12,384 nucleotides of DNA from an uncultured Solirubrobacterales bacterium (GCA_937973575.1 CALJKH010000168.1:1-12384); one strand, 5' to 3'; positions 1 through 6,879 are shown, counted from the first letter of the stretch. Translations and numbers: made by a program. The notes: generated by a model not told the origin, from the sequence alone.

Positions 1-9
1 GACAGAGTA

Positions 10-1188
10 ATGCTGATCTTCGGGGCACTCCTGATGGCTGGCGCTGTTCTAGCCGGGCTCGCCCGCCGAGGGTTCCTAAGCATGGTTGCCCTCTACGTCG
101 TGGTTGGCCTCGTCGTTGGCAATAGCGGACTTGGCTGGGTGCATTTCAACCCTCGCTCCCCATTCGTTCAGGACCTGAGCATCGTGGCACTCGTCGTGAT
201 TCTCTTCCGCGACGGCTTAGAGGTTGACTCAGGGCTGCTCCGCAAGAGCTGGAGCATCCCAGCGCGAAAACTGCTGCTGGCGATGCCGATCACAGCCACG
301 ATCATTGCTGTGACAGCACACTACGCCGCCGACCTTGGCTGGACATGGTCGTTCCTGCTTGGCTCGCTGCTCGCCCCCACCGACCCTGTGCTGTCGTCTT
401 CAGTCGTTACGAATCCGCGGGTCCCGGCTGTGATCCGAAACTCGCTCAATCTGGAATCGGGGATGAACGACGGACTAGCCCTGCCGGCCGTTCTTGCGTT
501 TGTCGCTGTGCTTGACCATCAGGGCAACTTTGTCCTCTGGAACTTCCTGCTGCGCGATGTTGGCGGCGGTCTCGCCGTGGGACTCATCCTCTCGCTGCTA
601 GCCGCACGAATCGCGCCGAAGGACCTCAAGAACGCTGAAGGCCACCTGATCGCCCTATACGCGCTTGGAGCTGCCCTGCTGACCTACGGAATAGCAACCC
701 TGACGATCAACGCCAATGGACTGATCGCAGTCTTCACGGGCGCGATCGCCCTTGGTGCGATGCGTGAGGACATTCAGGAAACCTTCGCCGAAAGGTCTGA
801 CGAAATCGTTGAGATCGTCAAGCTCTCAATCTTCGTCGTCTTCGGAGCAACAGTGACCCTTTCCTCCCTCTTTGACTGGGGCTGGGCAGCCTGGGCGATC
901 GTCGCGGTTACCTTCCTCGTCGCCCGCCCGATTGGCATCGGAGTCTCGCTCGCGGGGACCGGCCTGAGCGGTCGGGCAAAAGCCTTCATGGCTTGGTTTG
1001 GACCAAAGGGCGTGGCGACAATGAGCTTCTCCCTCTTCGTCCTTGGGCACCTAGCCAACAGCCAAGAGGTTGTTGACATCGCATCACTCTGCGTGATCGT
1101 CTCGATTATCGCCCATGGCCTGACCGACGTCCCAGGAGCGAATTGGATCGCCAAGCACAGCACGGGGCAGCCCGCGGGCGGCGACTGA
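10..1188 (+). CDS. CPA1-family cation:proton (Na+/H+) antiporter
   Basis: This is an integral membrane antiporter that would exchange protons for Na+ or K+ and so help control pH and ion balance. The 392-residue protein is almost entirely hydrophobic helices, about 12 segments, as in NhaP/NHE-type carriers. It shows T-D-P at residues 124-126, the N153-D154 pair in an ESGMNDG motif, R306 in a late helix (ARPIG) and GPKG at 331-334. Asn-Asp rather than Asp-Asp at the ion-binding site is the CPA1 signature and is usually linked to electroneutral exchange. The ATG at base 10 begins just before the first hydrophobic helix, so it is a sensible start. The reading frame is open to the window edge, however, so a longer N-terminus cannot be excluded. 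It ends 5 bases from the stop of the convergent small gene. The transported ion cannot be told from sequence. Confidence 0.9.
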   Translation: MLIFGALLMAGAVLAGLARRGFLSMVALYVVVGLVVGNSGLGWVHFNPRSPFVQDLSIVALVVILFRDGLEVDSGLLRKSWSIPARKLLLAMPITATIIAVTAHYAADLGWTWSFLLGSLLAPTDPVLSSSVVTNPRVPAVIRNSLNLESGMNDGLALPAVLAFVAVLDHQGNFVLWNFLLRDVGGGLAVGLILSLLAARIAPKDLKNAEGHLIALYALGAALLTYGIATLTINANGLIAVFTGAIALGAMREDIQETFAERSDEIVEIVKLSIFVVFGATVTLSSLFDWGWAAWAIVAVTFLVARPIGIGVSLAGTGLSGRAKAFMAWFGPKGVATMSFSLFVLGHLANSQEVVDIASLCVIVSIIAHGLTDVPGANWIAKHSTGQPAGGD

Positions 1189-1193
1189 GAAGG

Positions 1194-1427
1194 TCAGACT
1201 GGTGCGTGAATTTCCGCCTGCTCTTCAGCAGTCGGAAACGCCCAAACAGTCGTAGTGCGACGGTCCTCACGGAAGTGGAATCGCATCTGCCTCGGGGCCT
1301 TCAATCCACCCTCTGTTAGCGGGCGCCATGTGGCGCAAGGCTCGGGGTTTGGAATCGCACAGAGGCCGTTGGCTCCAAAGTGGCAGCCAGCGCATGTTGG
1401 CTTCACTGCGCTCCTCCTCTTTGCCAT
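1194..1427 (-). CDS. Small four-cysteine protein of unknown function
   Basis: A 77-residue protein that I cannot assign to a named family. It has a basic N-terminus and then a compact cysteine group: C12-x2-C15, C23 and C31, the last followed by A-T-W-R-P. The even spacing (C-x2-C-x7-C-x7-C) suggests a zinc-binding knuckle or a small Fe-S site. The rest is charged and aromatic (MRFHFRED..., WAFPTAEEQAEIHAPV) with no membrane segment or signal peptide. The ATG at 1425-1427 is preceded at 7 bases by a G-rich Shine-Dalgarno-like GGGGGA, which supports this frame over the longer overlapping minus-strand frame. The gene is divergent from the SDR gene across about 137 bases and convergent with the antiporter, 5 bases apart, so it is probably monocistronic. 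The purposeful cysteine pattern and ribosome site make a real gene likely; the function is unknown. Confidence 0.68.
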   Translation of the reverse strand: MAKRRSAVKPTCAGCHFGANGLCAIPNPEPCATWRPLTEGGLKAPRQMRFHFREDRRTTTVWAFPTAEEQAEIHAPV

Positions 1428-1449
1428 TCGCCATTCCCCCAGTTTCAGT

Positions 1450-1468
1450 CCGCACGTGATCCGTGCGG
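1450..1468. promoter_or_regulatory. Perfect inverted repeat in divergent promoter region
   Basis: CCGCACG at 1450-1456 and CGTGCGG at 1462-1468 form a perfect 7-base inverted repeat around a 5-base spacer. It lies in the 137-base gap between the four-cysteine gene (starts 1427, minus) and the SDR gene (starts 1565, plus). The form and place fit an operator for a dimeric regulator. A stem-loop in the 5' leader of the minus-strand transcript is equally possible. No regulator gene is in view. Confidence 0.35.
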
Positions 1469-1548
1469 GTCAGGCGATACCACCGCAGATAGCCTTCCGC
1501 CGCATGGTTCGTTCCCGCTACTCGCGAACTTTTTTTCGCTGAGGAGCG

Positions 1549-1554
1549 TAGCCT
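1549..1554 (+). promoter_or_regulatory. Possible -10 element (TAGCCT) for near-leaderless SDR gene
   Basis: TAGCCT matches the loose actinobacterial -10 form TANNNT and ends 10 bases before the ATG of the SDR gene at 1565. If used, transcription would begin within a few bases of the start codon. This would explain why there is no Shine-Dalgarno at normal distance: the only purine run, GAGGAG at 1541-1546, is 18 bases away. No convincing -35 box is visible, so this is weak. Confidence 0.22.
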
Positions 1555-1564
1555 CGTTCGATAG

Positions 1565-2482
1565 ATGCAAGTACTAGTCACAGGAACCACAGGCTTCATT
1601 GGCGGCTCGCTCGCGCCGCGACTCCTCGACAGCGGACATGAGGTGGTTGCCCTCGTTCGCAACCCCGACCGGCTGCCAGCAGACCTCAGGTCACGAATGA
1701 CCGTTGTTAAGGGCAGCGCAGAGGATCCAGTCGCGATTCAGGAGGCCATGACTGGCTGCGACGTCTTCGTCTGGCTTCTGCATTCGATGGAACCCTCATC
1801 TGACGGTGTTGGCTTTGCCGACCGTGAGGCAAAGACGATCCAGCTCGCCCTCGACGCCGCCAAGAAGGCCGGTGTAAAGCGGGGCGTATACCTCGGCGGA
1901 CTCGCGCCCGAGGGCGTTACCTCTGAGCACTTGGGTAGCCGTCTGGGGGTTGAAGAGCGGCTGCTTGATGCCCTCCCCGAGTCGACCGCACTTCGAGCAT
2001 CAATCGTCATTGGCTCAGGCTCTCGCTCATTCAGATTCTTGGTTCGCCTCGTTGAACGCATGCCGGCCCTACCGATGCCGGCCTGGCGCGACTTCAAGAC
2101 TCAAGCTGCCGATGTGCGTGATGTTGTCGCCGCGCTGGAGGCAGCAGTTGAGGGCGCTGCGCCGGGCCAGTCCCTTGACGTCGCTTCGCCCGAGGTGGTC
2201 ACCTACGGCGGACTGATTGAGCTGATCGCTGAGCGCATGATGATTAGCCGCCCAAAGGTGAAGCTTCCGTTCTCGCTGAACGCAATCGCCGGGCAAGTTG
2301 CAGCGGCCGTGGCTGGCGAACAGCCGGAGCTGATCATTCCCCTGATGGGGTCCCTCGGGGTTGACTTGCTGCCCCGTGAAGATGGGCTTGCCCAACTTGG
2401 AATCACCCCTCACTCACTTGAGTCTGCAGTGGACAGGGCTCTCGCTGAATGGGAAGAGACTGAGGAGTTGGCCGCGCGATGA
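1565..2482 (+). CDS. Atypical SDR, NAD(P)-binding (YbjT/NmrA-like)
   Basis: A 305-residue soluble Rossmann-fold protein of the atypical (NmrA/YbjT-like) short-chain dehydrogenase group. The dinucleotide-binding glycine motif is G7-x2-G10-x2-G13 (TGTTGFIGG), right at the N-terminus. The usual SDR Tyr-x3-Lys pair is absent. In its place is a stretch SEHLGSRLGVEERLL, which recalls the HLRSRxEVG segment of YbjT-type proteins. Such members may act as redox sensors or oxidoreductases with unknown substrates, so no reaction can be assigned. The C-terminal third is helical and shorter than in YbjT relatives that carry a further domain. The ATG at 1565 is chosen because the Rossmann strand starts immediately after it; no good ribosome site precedes it. 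Its TGA overlaps the ATG of the next gene, so the two are co-translated. Confidence 0.8.
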   Translation: MQVLVTGTTGFIGGSLAPRLLDSGHEVVALVRNPDRLPADLRSRMTVVKGSAEDPVAIQEAMTGCDVFVWLLHSMEPSSDGVGFADREAKTIQLALDAAKKAGVKRGVYLGGLAPEGVTSEHLGSRLGVEERLLDALPESTALRASIVIGSGSRSFRFLVRLVERMPALPMPAWRDFKTQAADVRDVVAALEAAVEGAAPGQSLDVASPEVVTYGGLIELIAERMMISRPKVKLPFSLNAIAGQVAAAVAGEQPELIIPLMGSLGVDLLPREDGLAQLGITPHSLESAVDRALAEWEETEELAAR

Positions 2483-2922
2483 GCGATGTGGTCAAAGTTG
2501 AGATTGAGCTTCCCCTCCCACCCCAAGAGGTTTGGGATGTGGCGCTTGACCCCCACCGTCTCGCTGACTGGGTGACGATCCACAAGAAGCTTCATTCAGC
2601 TCCTGACAGGCCGCTCAAGGAAGGCGACAAGATCGTTCAAACCCTCGCCTTGCGCGGGGCTCCGTTCAAGGTCACTTGGAAGATTGAGGAACTGGACGCA
2701 CCGAAGCTGGCAGTTTGGGTTGGCAAAGGCCCAGCTGGGTCGGTAGCCCGCACCGAGTACAAGCTCGCCAAAAAGGGCAAGGGCACGCTCTTCACTTACA
2801 GCAACGAGTTTGCTCCGCCCGGTGGCCCAATCGGCCGTATTGCTGCCAATGCGCTTGTCGGCGACATTCCAGTCCGCGAGGCAGAGGGGTCCCTCCAGCG
2901 CCTCAAGGACCTCCTCTCCTAA
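2479..2922 (+). CDS. SRPBCC/START-like (CoxG/polyketide-cyclase type) protein
   Basis: A 147-residue soluble protein of the SRPBCC (START-like) superfamily, whose members bind hydrophobic ligands in a deep pocket. The N-terminus shows the typical beta strand followed by the P-x2-VWDVALDPHRLADW segment (residues 13-31). Then come alternating strands rich in K/E and a long C-terminal helix (VREAEGSLQRLKDLLS). There is no signal peptide or membrane helix. The start codon overlaps the upstream SDR stop (ATGA at 2479-2482), with GAGGAG at 2461-2466 somewhat distant, so translation is probably coupled to the SDR gene. The ligand is unknown. The pairing with an SDR suggests the two act on the same hydrophobic or quinone-like compound, but this is inference. 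The downstream neighbour is convergent. Confidence 0.78.
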   Translation: MSDVVKVEIELPLPPQEVWDVALDPHRLADWVTIHKKLHSAPDRPLKEGDKIVQTLALRGAPFKVTWKIEELDAPKLAVWVGKGPAGSVARTEYKLAKKGKGTLFTYSNEFAPPGGPIGRIAANALVGDIPVREAEGSLQRLKDLLS

Positions 2923-2964
2923 AGCAAGCGACCCCCAGCAGCCAAGTGGCCACCGGAGGTCTCT

Positions 2965-2982
2965 TTCAAGCTAAGGCTTGAA
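2965..2982. terminator. Stem-loop between convergent genes (first of two)
   Basis: TTCAAGC at 2965-2971 pairs perfectly with GCTTGAA at 2976-2982 around a TAAG loop. It lies between the SRPBCC stop (2922) and the mdh stop (2992). No long T-run follows on either strand, so it is a candidate for U-poor termination or for 3'-end protection rather than a textbook terminator. Confidence 0.42.
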
Positions 2983-2984
2983 GC

Positions 2985-3007
2985 GTTTGGCCTAGATCAG
3001 GCCAAGC
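2985..3007. terminator. Stem-loop spanning the mdh stop codon (second of two)
   Basis: TTGGCCT at 2987-2993 pairs with AGGCCAA at 2999-3005. The stem extends by one G-U and one G-C pair to 2985/3007, with a 5-base loop. The mdh stop codon (2992-2994 on the minus strand) sits at the edge of the loop. Together with the neighbouring hairpin this gives a tandem pair at the end of the icd-mdh transcript. There is no U-tract. Confidence 0.42.
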
Positions 3008-3978
3008 TCCTTAACTGCGTCGCGCTCCTCGCGAAGCTCGCCAACAGTGTGGTCAATGCGACCCTGTGAGAACTCGTCGATCTCAAGGCCTTGCACGATG
3101 CTCCACTCGCCGTTTGCGCAGGTGACTGGGAAGCCTGAGATGAGGCCCTCGTCAACTCCGTATGAGCCGTCTGAGACGACGCCCATTGAGACAACTCCGC
3201 CATTGGTGCCGAGCACCCAGTCACGGACGTGGTCAACAGCTGCGTTGGCAGCTGATGCAGCGCTGCTCGAGCCACGAGCCTCGATGATCGCCGCGCCACG
3301 CTTGCCGACTGTCGGGATGAATGTGTTCTCGTACCACTCGCGGTCGTTGACAACGTCCAGAGCTGGGCTGCCGTTGATCAGGGCGTGCTCAAGGTCCGGG
3401 TACATGGACGGTGAGTGGTTACCCCAAACGCCGAGGTTGGTGATGTCACCAACTCCAACGCCAGTCTTGGCTGCAACCTGTGCGAGCGCACGGTTGTGGT
3501 CAAGGCGAAGCATTGCCGTGAAGCGCTCGTTTGGAACATCTGGAGCGCTGTTCATTGCGATCAGCGAGTTGGTGTTGGCTGGGTTGCCGACAACAAGAAC
3601 CTTCACATCATCAGCAGCGTTGTCGTTGATTGCCTTGCCCTGGACAGTGAAGATCGCACCGTTGGCCTCAAGCAGGTCAGCGCGCTCCATTCCTGGGCCA
3701 CGCGGGCGAGCTCCAACGAGCAGGCCAATGTTGGCTCCGTCAAATGCCTTGTTGGGGTCGTCGGTGCACTCAATTCCAGCGAGAAGCGGGAATGCACAGT
3801 CCTCAAGCTCATATGCGACGCCATCAAGGGCGCCAACAGCCTGCGGGACCTCAAGCAGGCGAAGCTCAACTGGGGTGTCTGGGCCAAGCATCTGGCCACT
3901 TGCGATACGGAAGAGGAGCGCGTAGCCGATCTGGCCTGCTGCGCCGGTCACCGTGACTTTGACTGGGGTGTTGCTCAC
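2992..3978 (-). CDS. mdh: Malate dehydrogenase
   Basis: Interconverts malate and oxaloacetate with NAD in the cytoplasm, the last step of the TCA cycle. The 328-residue length is usual for the Thermus/cytosolic-type malate dehydrogenases. An N-terminal GAAGQIGYALL gives the NAD-binding glycine motif. GARPRGPGMERADLLEANG carries the substrate-binding arginines, GNPANTN follows, RLDHNRA supplies the catalytic Asp region, and GNHSPSMYPD supplies the catalytic His. The frame is open further upstream into the preceding gene. I chose the GTG at 3976-3978 because AAGGAG lies 6 bases before it and the Rossmann strand begins directly after. It is 43 bases downstream of the isocitrate dehydrogenase stop on the same strand, so the two form an icd-mdh operon. 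Two hairpins at 2965-3007 mark the likely transcript end. Confidence 0.95.
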   Translation of the reverse strand: MSNTPVKVTVTGAAGQIGYALLFRIASGQMLGPDTPVELRLLEVPQAVGALDGVAYELEDCAFPLLAGIECTDDPNKAFDGANIGLLVGARPRGPGMERADLLEANGAIFTVQGKAINDNAADDVKVLVVGNPANTNSLIAMNSAPDVPNERFTAMLRLDHNRALAQVAAKTGVGVGDITNLGVWGNHSPSMYPDLEHALINGSPALDVVNDREWYENTFIPTVGKRGAAIIEARGSSSAASAANAAVDHVRDWVLGTNGGVVSMGVVSDGSYGVDEGLISGFPVTCANGEWSIVQGLEIDEFSQGRIDHTVGELREERDAVKELGLI

Positions 3979-3984
3979 TTTGTT

Positions 3985-3990
3985 CTCCTT
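3985..3990 (-). promoter_or_regulatory. Ribosome binding site that fixes the mdh GTG start
   Basis: On the minus strand this reads AAGGAG, a near-perfect Shine-Dalgarno, with a 6-base spacer (AACAAA) to the GTG at 3976-3978. It rules out the longer reading frame that would run back into the isocitrate dehydrogenase gene. Confidence 0.8.
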
Positions 3991-4021
3991 GGGGGTTTTG
4001 GAAGGGAAGTGGTGATGGGCT

Positions 4022-5101
4022 CTACGCGCCCATCTCCTCAATTACTGCGTCTGCAAACTCTGAGGTGCCGACAGCTGTCGGATCCTCACGGTTGGGCTTG
4101 AGGTCATAAGTGACCTTGTCGCCCTTGGCGATTACTGCTGCGATTGCGTTCTCCATGCGATCTGCGGCTTCGCGCTCACCAAGATGGGAGAGCATCAGCA
4201 CGCCTGAAAGCATCAACGCAGTCGGGTTGACCTTGTTCAGACCCTTGTACTTGGGAGCCGAACCGTGAGTTGCCTCGAACACTGCTGCTGCCGTGCCAAT
4301 GTTGGCGCCAGGCGCAAGGCCAAGGCCGCCGATCATGCCGGCACCGAGATCGCTGACGATGTCGCCGTAAAGGTTTGGCATGACAACAACGTCGTACTCC
4401 TCAGGGCGTGACACCAGCTGGTTGCAGAGGTTGTCGATGATGCGGTCCTCGAACTCAATCTCTGGGTGGCGCTCAGCCACCTTGCGAGCAACGTCCAGGA
4501 AGATCCCGTCTGAGTACTTCATGATGTTGGCCTTGTGCGCCGCCGTGACCTTCTTACGGCCGTGCTCCTTGGCGTACTGGAACGCAGCCTCAACAATGCG
4601 CTCTGAACCATGCTCCGAGATGTACTTGAGGGAGATGCCTGAATCCTCAGGAATCTCGCTGCCGAGCTCGCTCACAACCTCGCGCATGCGGGCCTGCTCA
4701 GGAGTGCCCTCCTCGAACTCAATCCCGACGTACATGCCCTCAGTGTTCTCACGGATGACAACGAAGTCGGTCTCCGGGTAACGGGTACGGACACCTGCGT
4801 AGGACTTGCATGGGCGAACGCAGGCGTAAAGGTCGAGCTCCTTACGCAGCAGAACGTTGACCGAGCGGAAACCGGATCCGATTGGAGTGGTCGTCGGGCC
4901 CTTAATGCCGACCTTGGTGCGGCGGAGAGATTCGAGCGTGCGCTCGGGGAATGGGGTTCCCTCTTCCTCGTAGGCGTCAATGCCAGCTGGGTTTTCGTCC
5001 CAGATGAACTCGACTCCTGTTGCTTCGAGGACGCGGCGTGTTGCTTCGGCCAGCTCTGGGCCAGTGCCGTCGCCGGGAATAAAGGTCACTTCGTAGGCCA
5101 T
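4022..5101 (-). CDS. icd: Isocitrate dehydrogenase, cofactor signature NADP-like
   Basis: Oxidative decarboxylation of isocitrate to 2-oxoglutarate in the TCA cycle. The 359-residue protein covers the whole isocitrate/isopropylmalate dehydrogenase fold. Visible motifs are FIPGDGTGPE at the N-terminus; the isocitrate-binding block FRSVNVLLRKELDLYACVRP, with its Ser, Asn and two Arg; RENTEGMYVG, with Arg and the catalytic Tyr; HKANIMKYSDG, with the catalytic Lys; and NLYGDIVSDLGAG, with metal-binding Asp. Its length and general look suit the short NAD-type family. The cofactor loop, however, reads HGSAPKYKGLNKVNP. This has the Lys-Tyr pair and Val of NADP-dependent enzymes such as E. coli Icd, not the Asp-Ile of NAD enzymes. 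The start is ATG with AAAGAG 5 bases upstream. It heads the icd-mdh operon and is divergent from the aidB-like gene across 94 bases. Confidence 0.93.
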   Translation of the reverse strand: MAYEVTFIPGDGTGPELAEATRRVLEATGVEFIWDENPAGIDAYEEEGTPFPERTLESLRRTKVGIKGPTTTPIGSGFRSVNVLLRKELDLYACVRPCKSYAGVRTRYPETDFVVIRENTEGMYVGIEFEEGTPEQARMREVVSELGSEIPEDSGISLKYISEHGSERIVEAAFQYAKEHGRKKVTAAHKANIMKYSDGIFLDVARKVAERHPEIEFEDRIIDNLCNQLVSRPEEYDVVVMPNLYGDIVSDLGAGMIGGLGLAPGANIGTAAAVFEATHGSAPKYKGLNKVNPTALMLSGVLMLSHLGEREAADRMENAIAAVIAKGDKVTYDLKPNREDPTAVGTSEFADAVIEEMGA

Positions 5102-5165
5102 GGGAACTCTTTCGGTCTTGGGCGGATTTGCTTAGCCACAGCCAGTCGCGGCGGGTGGCCGAACT

Positions 5166-5187
5166 GCGATCCTATCGCCGCAGCGAT
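5166..5187. promoter_or_regulatory. Three alternating GCGAT/ATCGC half-sites in divergent promoter
   Basis: GCGAT (5166-5170), ATCGC (5174-5178) and GCGAT (5183-5187) sit head-to-head and tail-to-tail. They give two overlapping perfect inverted repeats with spacers of 3 and 4 bases. They occupy the 94-base spacer between the icd start (5101, minus) and the acyl-CoA dehydrogenase start (5196, plus), ending 8 bases before the latter. Placement and symmetry fit an operator for a regulator controlling one or both genes. The regulator is not visible. Confidence 0.35.
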
Positions 5188-5195
5188 TTGGTGGG

Positions 5196-6875
5196 ATGAT
5201 GGAAACAATGTCGGTACACGAATCAGACCAAACCAGCTCAACGACGGACCCTCGCCTCCGGGCCCCAAATCAGCCGCCACCGTTGGCAGGTATTGACCTG
5301 TTCGCCACAAATTTGCCGCTCTCAGAGTCACTTGAGCGGTCAGGAGCTGAAGCGTGGCGCGACCGTTGCGTGGAAATCGGCACCGTCGCTGGTCGCTCGG
5401 AAGTACTTGAGCTTGGCCGCCTCGCGAATGACTTCCCACCCGAGTACAAGCCTTTCGACAGGTATGGAAACAGAGTGGACGAGGCTGTCTACCACCCCGC
5501 CTACCACGAGCTGATGGCAATCGCGACCGAGCGCGGCCTCCACTCACTGCCGTGGACTGAAGGCAAGGGTGGACATGCGGCCCGCGCTGCGATGTTCATG
5601 ACTTGGTCCCAGGTTGAGGCCGGGCACGGCTGCCCAATCTCGATGACCTACGCAGCAGTTCCAGCTCTCAAGGTCACACCTGCTGTTGCCGACAACTGGG
5701 TACCGCTGCTGACCCGTAACGCCTATGACGGCTCCTCTCTCCCAGCTGGCGACAAGCCCGGAGCCCTTGCAGGCATGGCAATGACAGAGAAGCAGGGCGG
5801 CAGTGATGTCCGTGCCAACCTGACTACAGCCACGCAACTCGGAGCGCCCGAGGACCCATGGCTGATTGACGGTCATAAGTGGTTCTGCTCAGCGCCGATG
5901 TGCGATCTATTCCTGATCCTCGCCCAGACCGACGAGGGGCCCACCTGCTTTGCGATTCCTCGCCTCCTCGGTCCAAATCAGCGCAATGGCATTCGGGTCC
6001 AGCGCCTTAAGGACAAGCTCGGTAACCGAAGCAACGCCTCATCAGAGATTGAATTCCATGGCACCCACGGCTGGCTGCTCGGTGAGCCAGGGCGCGGCAT
6101 TCAGACCATCATCGAGATGGTCAACCACACCAGATTGGACTGCATCCTTGGCTCAGCCTCGGGGATGCGCTGGGCACTTGCACAGGCGGCTCACCACGCT
6201 GCTCACCGAAGTGCTTTCGGTCGCCTCCTCGCGGAGCAGCCAATGATGCAAGGCGTACTCGCCGACCTAGCGTTAGAGAGCGAGGCGGCCACTGTGCTTG
6301 CCATGCGGCTTGCCAGCGCTTACGACTCTGATGACCCACAGGAAGCCAAGTTCCGCAGGATCGCCACAGCTGTCTCCAAGTATTGGGTCTGCAAGCGCCA
6401 GCCGGCGATGGTCGCTGAAGCACTTGAGGTGCTGGGCGGCAACGGCTACGCAGAGGAGTCGGGAATGCCGCGCCTCTACCGAGAGGCCCCGCTCAACGGC
6501 ATCTGGGAAGGCTCAGGCAATGTGATCTGCCTTGACGTGCTCAGAGCAGCCGCAAAGGAAGAAGGAACACTCGAAGCCCTTGTGGCTGAGATCAGGCTCG
6601 GAGCCTCGGGCAACCCTGAAATTGAGGATGCCTGCAACGAGGCGCTCGCCGCTGTCTCTAACCCCGATTCGGCCCAGGCTAACGCGCGGTTCGCTGTTGA
6701 GCGTTTGGCAATAGCACTCCAAGCTTCCTTGCTCACACGCTTTGCCCCGCAGCAGGTGGCTGATGCGTTCATCGCAACCCGAGTACGCGGTGACGGTGGC
6801 CGGGCCTTTGGCTCATTCAGGCAGGGCCCAGATGTGGCGTTCCTCGCTGCTCGAGCTACCCCCCACCTCGGCTAG
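5196..6875 (+). CDS. Acyl-CoA dehydrogenase, AidB type
   Basis: A flavin-dependent acyl-CoA dehydrogenase homologue of the AidB branch, 559 residues against 541 in E. coli AidB. Long shared blocks are visible: LELGRLAN (71-78), QVEAGHGCPISMTYAA (139-154), GMAMTEKQGGSDV (193-205), the GHKWFCSAP block near 226-234, RLKDKLGNRSNAS (270-282), EVLGGNGY and ESGMPRLYRE near 411-430, and IWEGSGN with Glu438 at the usual catalytic-base position. AidB is induced in the alkylation response of E. coli and binds DNA, but its reaction is unsettled, so I give no gene symbol. The C-terminal domain, which binds DNA in E. coli AidB, is not notably basic here. Start codons at 5196, 5199 and 5208 are all in frame with only weak ribosome sites, so the first 4 residues are uncertain. 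The stop overlaps the ribosome site of the downstream protease, giving one operon. Confidence 0.9.
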   Translation: MMETMSVHESDQTSSTTDPRLRAPNQPPPLAGIDLFATNLPLSESLERSGAEAWRDRCVEIGTVAGRSEVLELGRLANDFPPEYKPFDRYGNRVDEAVYHPAYHELMAIATERGLHSLPWTEGKGGHAARAAMFMTWSQVEAGHGCPISMTYAAVPALKVTPAVADNWVPLLTRNAYDGSSLPAGDKPGALAGMAMTEKQGGSDVRANLTTATQLGAPEDPWLIDGHKWFCSAPMCDLFLILAQTDEGPTCFAIPRLLGPNQRNGIRVQRLKDKLGNRSNASSEIEFHGTHGWLLGEPGRGIQTIIEMVNHTRLDCILGSASGMRWALAQAAHHAAHRSAFGRLLAEQPMMQGVLADLALESEAATVLAMRLASAYDSDDPQEAKFRRIATAVSKYWVCKRQPAMVAEALEVLGGNGYAEESGMPRLYREAPLNGIWEGSGNVICLDVLRAAAKEEGTLEALVAEIRLGASGNPEIEDACNEALAAVSNPDSAQANARFAVERLAIALQASLLTRFAPQQVADAFIATRVRGDGGRAFGSFRQGPDVAFLAARATPHLG

Positions 6876-6879
6876 GGAG
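6874..6879 (+). promoter_or_regulatory. Ribosome binding site that fixes the M50 protease GTG start
   Basis: AGGGAG overlaps the last bases of the acyl-CoA dehydrogenase stop codon (6873-6875) and sits 6 bases before the GTG at 6886. It decides against the longer in-frame opening at 6742, which would overlap the upstream gene by about 130 bases and add a segment unlike the family. Confidence 0.8.

Noticed and set aside
1255..1542. Plus-strand 95-codon frame opposite the four-cysteine gene
   Set aside because: The product is a basic, Pro/Arg-rich stretch without motif, while the minus strand offers an ordered cysteine pattern and a ribosome site.
1267..1662. Minus-strand 131-codon frame overlapping the four-cysteine gene and the SDR start
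   Set aside because: It would overlap the SDR N-terminus antisense and encodes Arg/Thr/Ser-rich sequence. The shorter frame has the better start and motif.
3047..3925. Plus-strand open frame of 292 codons opposite mdh
   Set aside because: It lies wholly antisense to a clear malate dehydrogenase. Its product is Ser/Pro/Thr/Arg-rich low-quality sequence with no motif, as expected from codon bias on the other strand.
3415..4101. Plus-strand open frame of 228 codons opposite mdh and the end of icd
   Set aside because: It is antisense to two well-supported genes, with no recognisable domain and no ribosome site that stands out.
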